Assembly: GCA_028292305.1 (NCBI GenBank)
Contig: JAQGMQ010000467.1
Coordinates: 1-6,147 of the forward strand
DNA from: Rhodoferax sp.
Lineage (GTDB): Bacteria > Pseudomonadota > Gammaproteobacteria > Burkholderiales > Burkholderiaceae_C
Direction: 5' to 3'
Length of the DNA stretch: 6,147 nt
Shown: one piece after another, positions 5,314 through 6,147 of the stretch
Layout: every line of letters starts with the position of its first letter
Position numbering within the stretch: the first letter of the stretch is position 1
Notes under the pieces: model-generated
Seen by the model: the letters and a program-made list of their open reading frames with translations, nothing else
What the model was told of the DNA's origin: nothing
Database searches by the model: none
Translations under genes and position numbers: made by a program

Positions 5314-6147
5314 TTATTTGCCATGCATCAGGTGCGGCAGCCACATGGTCAGCGGCGGCCACACCGAGATCGCCACCAGCACCACCAGCAGCGGGATCAG
5401 CCACGGCAGGATCGCCCGCGACATCTGCTCGAAGCTCACGTTGGCGATGCGGGTCACCACGAACAGCACCACGCCGATCGGCGGATGGATCGTGCCTAGG
5501 ATCAGGTTCAGCACCATGATCACGCCAAACTGCACCGGGTCGATGCCGTACTGGATGGCCGCCGGCACCAGGATCGGAATCAGGATCAGCATCGCCGCCA
5601 GCGCTTCCATGAAGCAGCCCACCAGCAGCATCAGCACGTTGGCCATCAGCAGAAACTGCACCGGGCTCTTGATGGTGTCGACGATCAGTGGCGTCAGCGT
5701 CTGCGGCAGGCGCGAGATCGATATGCACCAGCCCAGCGCGCCCGCGGCCATCACCAGCACCAGCACCAGGCCGGTGGTCTCGGCGGTCTCCACCAGGATC
5801 GGGCCGAGCTGTTTGAATTCGAGCGTGCGGTACACCACGAAGCCGAGGAACAGCGCGTACAGGCAGGCCACGGCCGCGGCTTCGGTCGGCGTGACCAGGC
5901 CGCTGAACATGCCGCCCAGGATCACCACCGGTGTCATCAGCGCGAAGAAGCCGTTGCAGAACGTGCGCGCGATGGCGCGGAAGCCGGCGAAGGGTTTGCG
6001 CGCCATGCCTTCCTTGCGCGCCACGTAGCCCACCATCACCATCAGCGACACACCCATCAGCACACCGGGCACCACGCCGGCCATGAAAAGCTTGCCGATC
6101 GACACGTCGGCCGTCACGCCGTAGATCACCATCGGCAGCGACGGCGG
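5314..6147 (-). CDS. TRAP transporter large permease subunit DctM/SiaM-type (C-terminal part)
   Basis: This is the large membrane subunit of a tripartite ATP-independent periplasmic transporter, which imports carboxylates or sugar acids using a sodium gradient together with a small permease and a periplasmic binding protein. The visible 277 residues are the C-terminal part of a protein of about 425; the 5' end is beyond the right edge and the visible frame opens with the conserved PPSLPMVIYGV. Other hallmarks are GLVTPTEAAAVACLYALFLG, LLVGCFMEALAAMLILIPIL and NLILGTIHPPIGVVLFVV. About seven hydrophobic helices can be recognised. The TAA stop at 5314-5316 lies 14 bases before the nanA-like start, so the two are probably cotranscribed and the aldolase would act on the imported substrate. 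Whether the small subunit is fused, as in SiaQM, cannot be seen. Confidence 0.92.
   Translation of the reverse strand, partial: PPSLPMVIYGVTADVSIGKLFMAGVVPGVLMGVSLMVMVGYVARKEGMARKPFAGFRAIARTFCNGFFALMTPVVILGGMFSGLVTPTEAAAVACLYALFLGFVVYRTLEFKQLGPILVETAETTGLVLVLVMAAGALGWCISISRLPQTLTPLIVDTIKSPVQFLLMANVLMLLVGCFMEALAAMLILIPILVPAAIQYGIDPVQFGVIMVLNLILGTIHPPIGVVLFVVTRIANVSFEQMSRAILPWLIPLLVVLVAISVWPPLTMWLPHLMHGK

Noticed and set aside
5300..5728. N-terminal extension of the aldolase frame
   Set aside because: The extra residues are an out-of-frame reading of the TRAP permease; homology to NanA begins just after the ATG at 5299.
4790..6028. 412-codon plus-strand open frame opposite the aldolase and permease
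   Set aside because: It crosses two genes with clear family motifs on the minus strand and its translation has no recognisable fold or membrane pattern.

Overview
The window is GC-rich and gene-dense. Its PilT, YggS, Lrp and TRAP proteins resemble those of beta/gammaproteobacteria. High GC, codon choice and the divergent pilT/yggS arrangement suggest a member of the Burkholderiales, probably Comamonadaceae; that placement is inference. No tRNA, rRNA, CRISPR array, insertion sequence or attachment site was seen.

Layout: (1) 1-368, minus strand: 5' part of pilT, the type IV pilus retraction ATPase, running off the left edge. (2) 405-1115, plus strand: yggS, the PLP-binding homeostasis protein, divergent from pilT with a 36-bp gap. 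A good sigma70-type promoter for pilT lies across the yggS start codon. (3) 1138-3622, minus strand: a tight three-gene operon yfiR-yfiN-yfiB, with stop/start overlaps of 4 bp and 1 bp. It encodes a complete YfiBNR (TpbB-type) cyclic-di-GMP signalling module: periplasmic repressor, inner-membrane diguanylate cyclase and peptidoglycan-binding lipoprotein. (4) 3783-4268, minus strand: an Lrp/AsnC regulator very close to classical Lrp. (5) 4406-6147, minus strand: a NanA-type aldolase (N-acetylneuraminate lyase family) directly after the large permease subunit (DctM) of a TRAP transporter that runs off the right edge.

How the parts work together: in YfiBNR of Pseudomonas, YfiR holds YfiN inactive. 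Envelope stress or activated YfiB removes YfiR, and YfiN then makes c-di-GMP, favouring attachment. Here the module sits beside pilT, which powers twitching, so opposing surface-lifestyle functions are neighbours; a functional link is not shown by the sequence. The TRAP permease and aldolase look like an uptake-plus-cleavage pair for a sialic acid or related 2-keto sugar acid. All genes belong to known families. The most useful observations are the complete YfiBNR module with its four-cysteine pattern, the pilT promoter overlapping the yggS start, and the unresolved substrate of the TRAP/aldolase pair.
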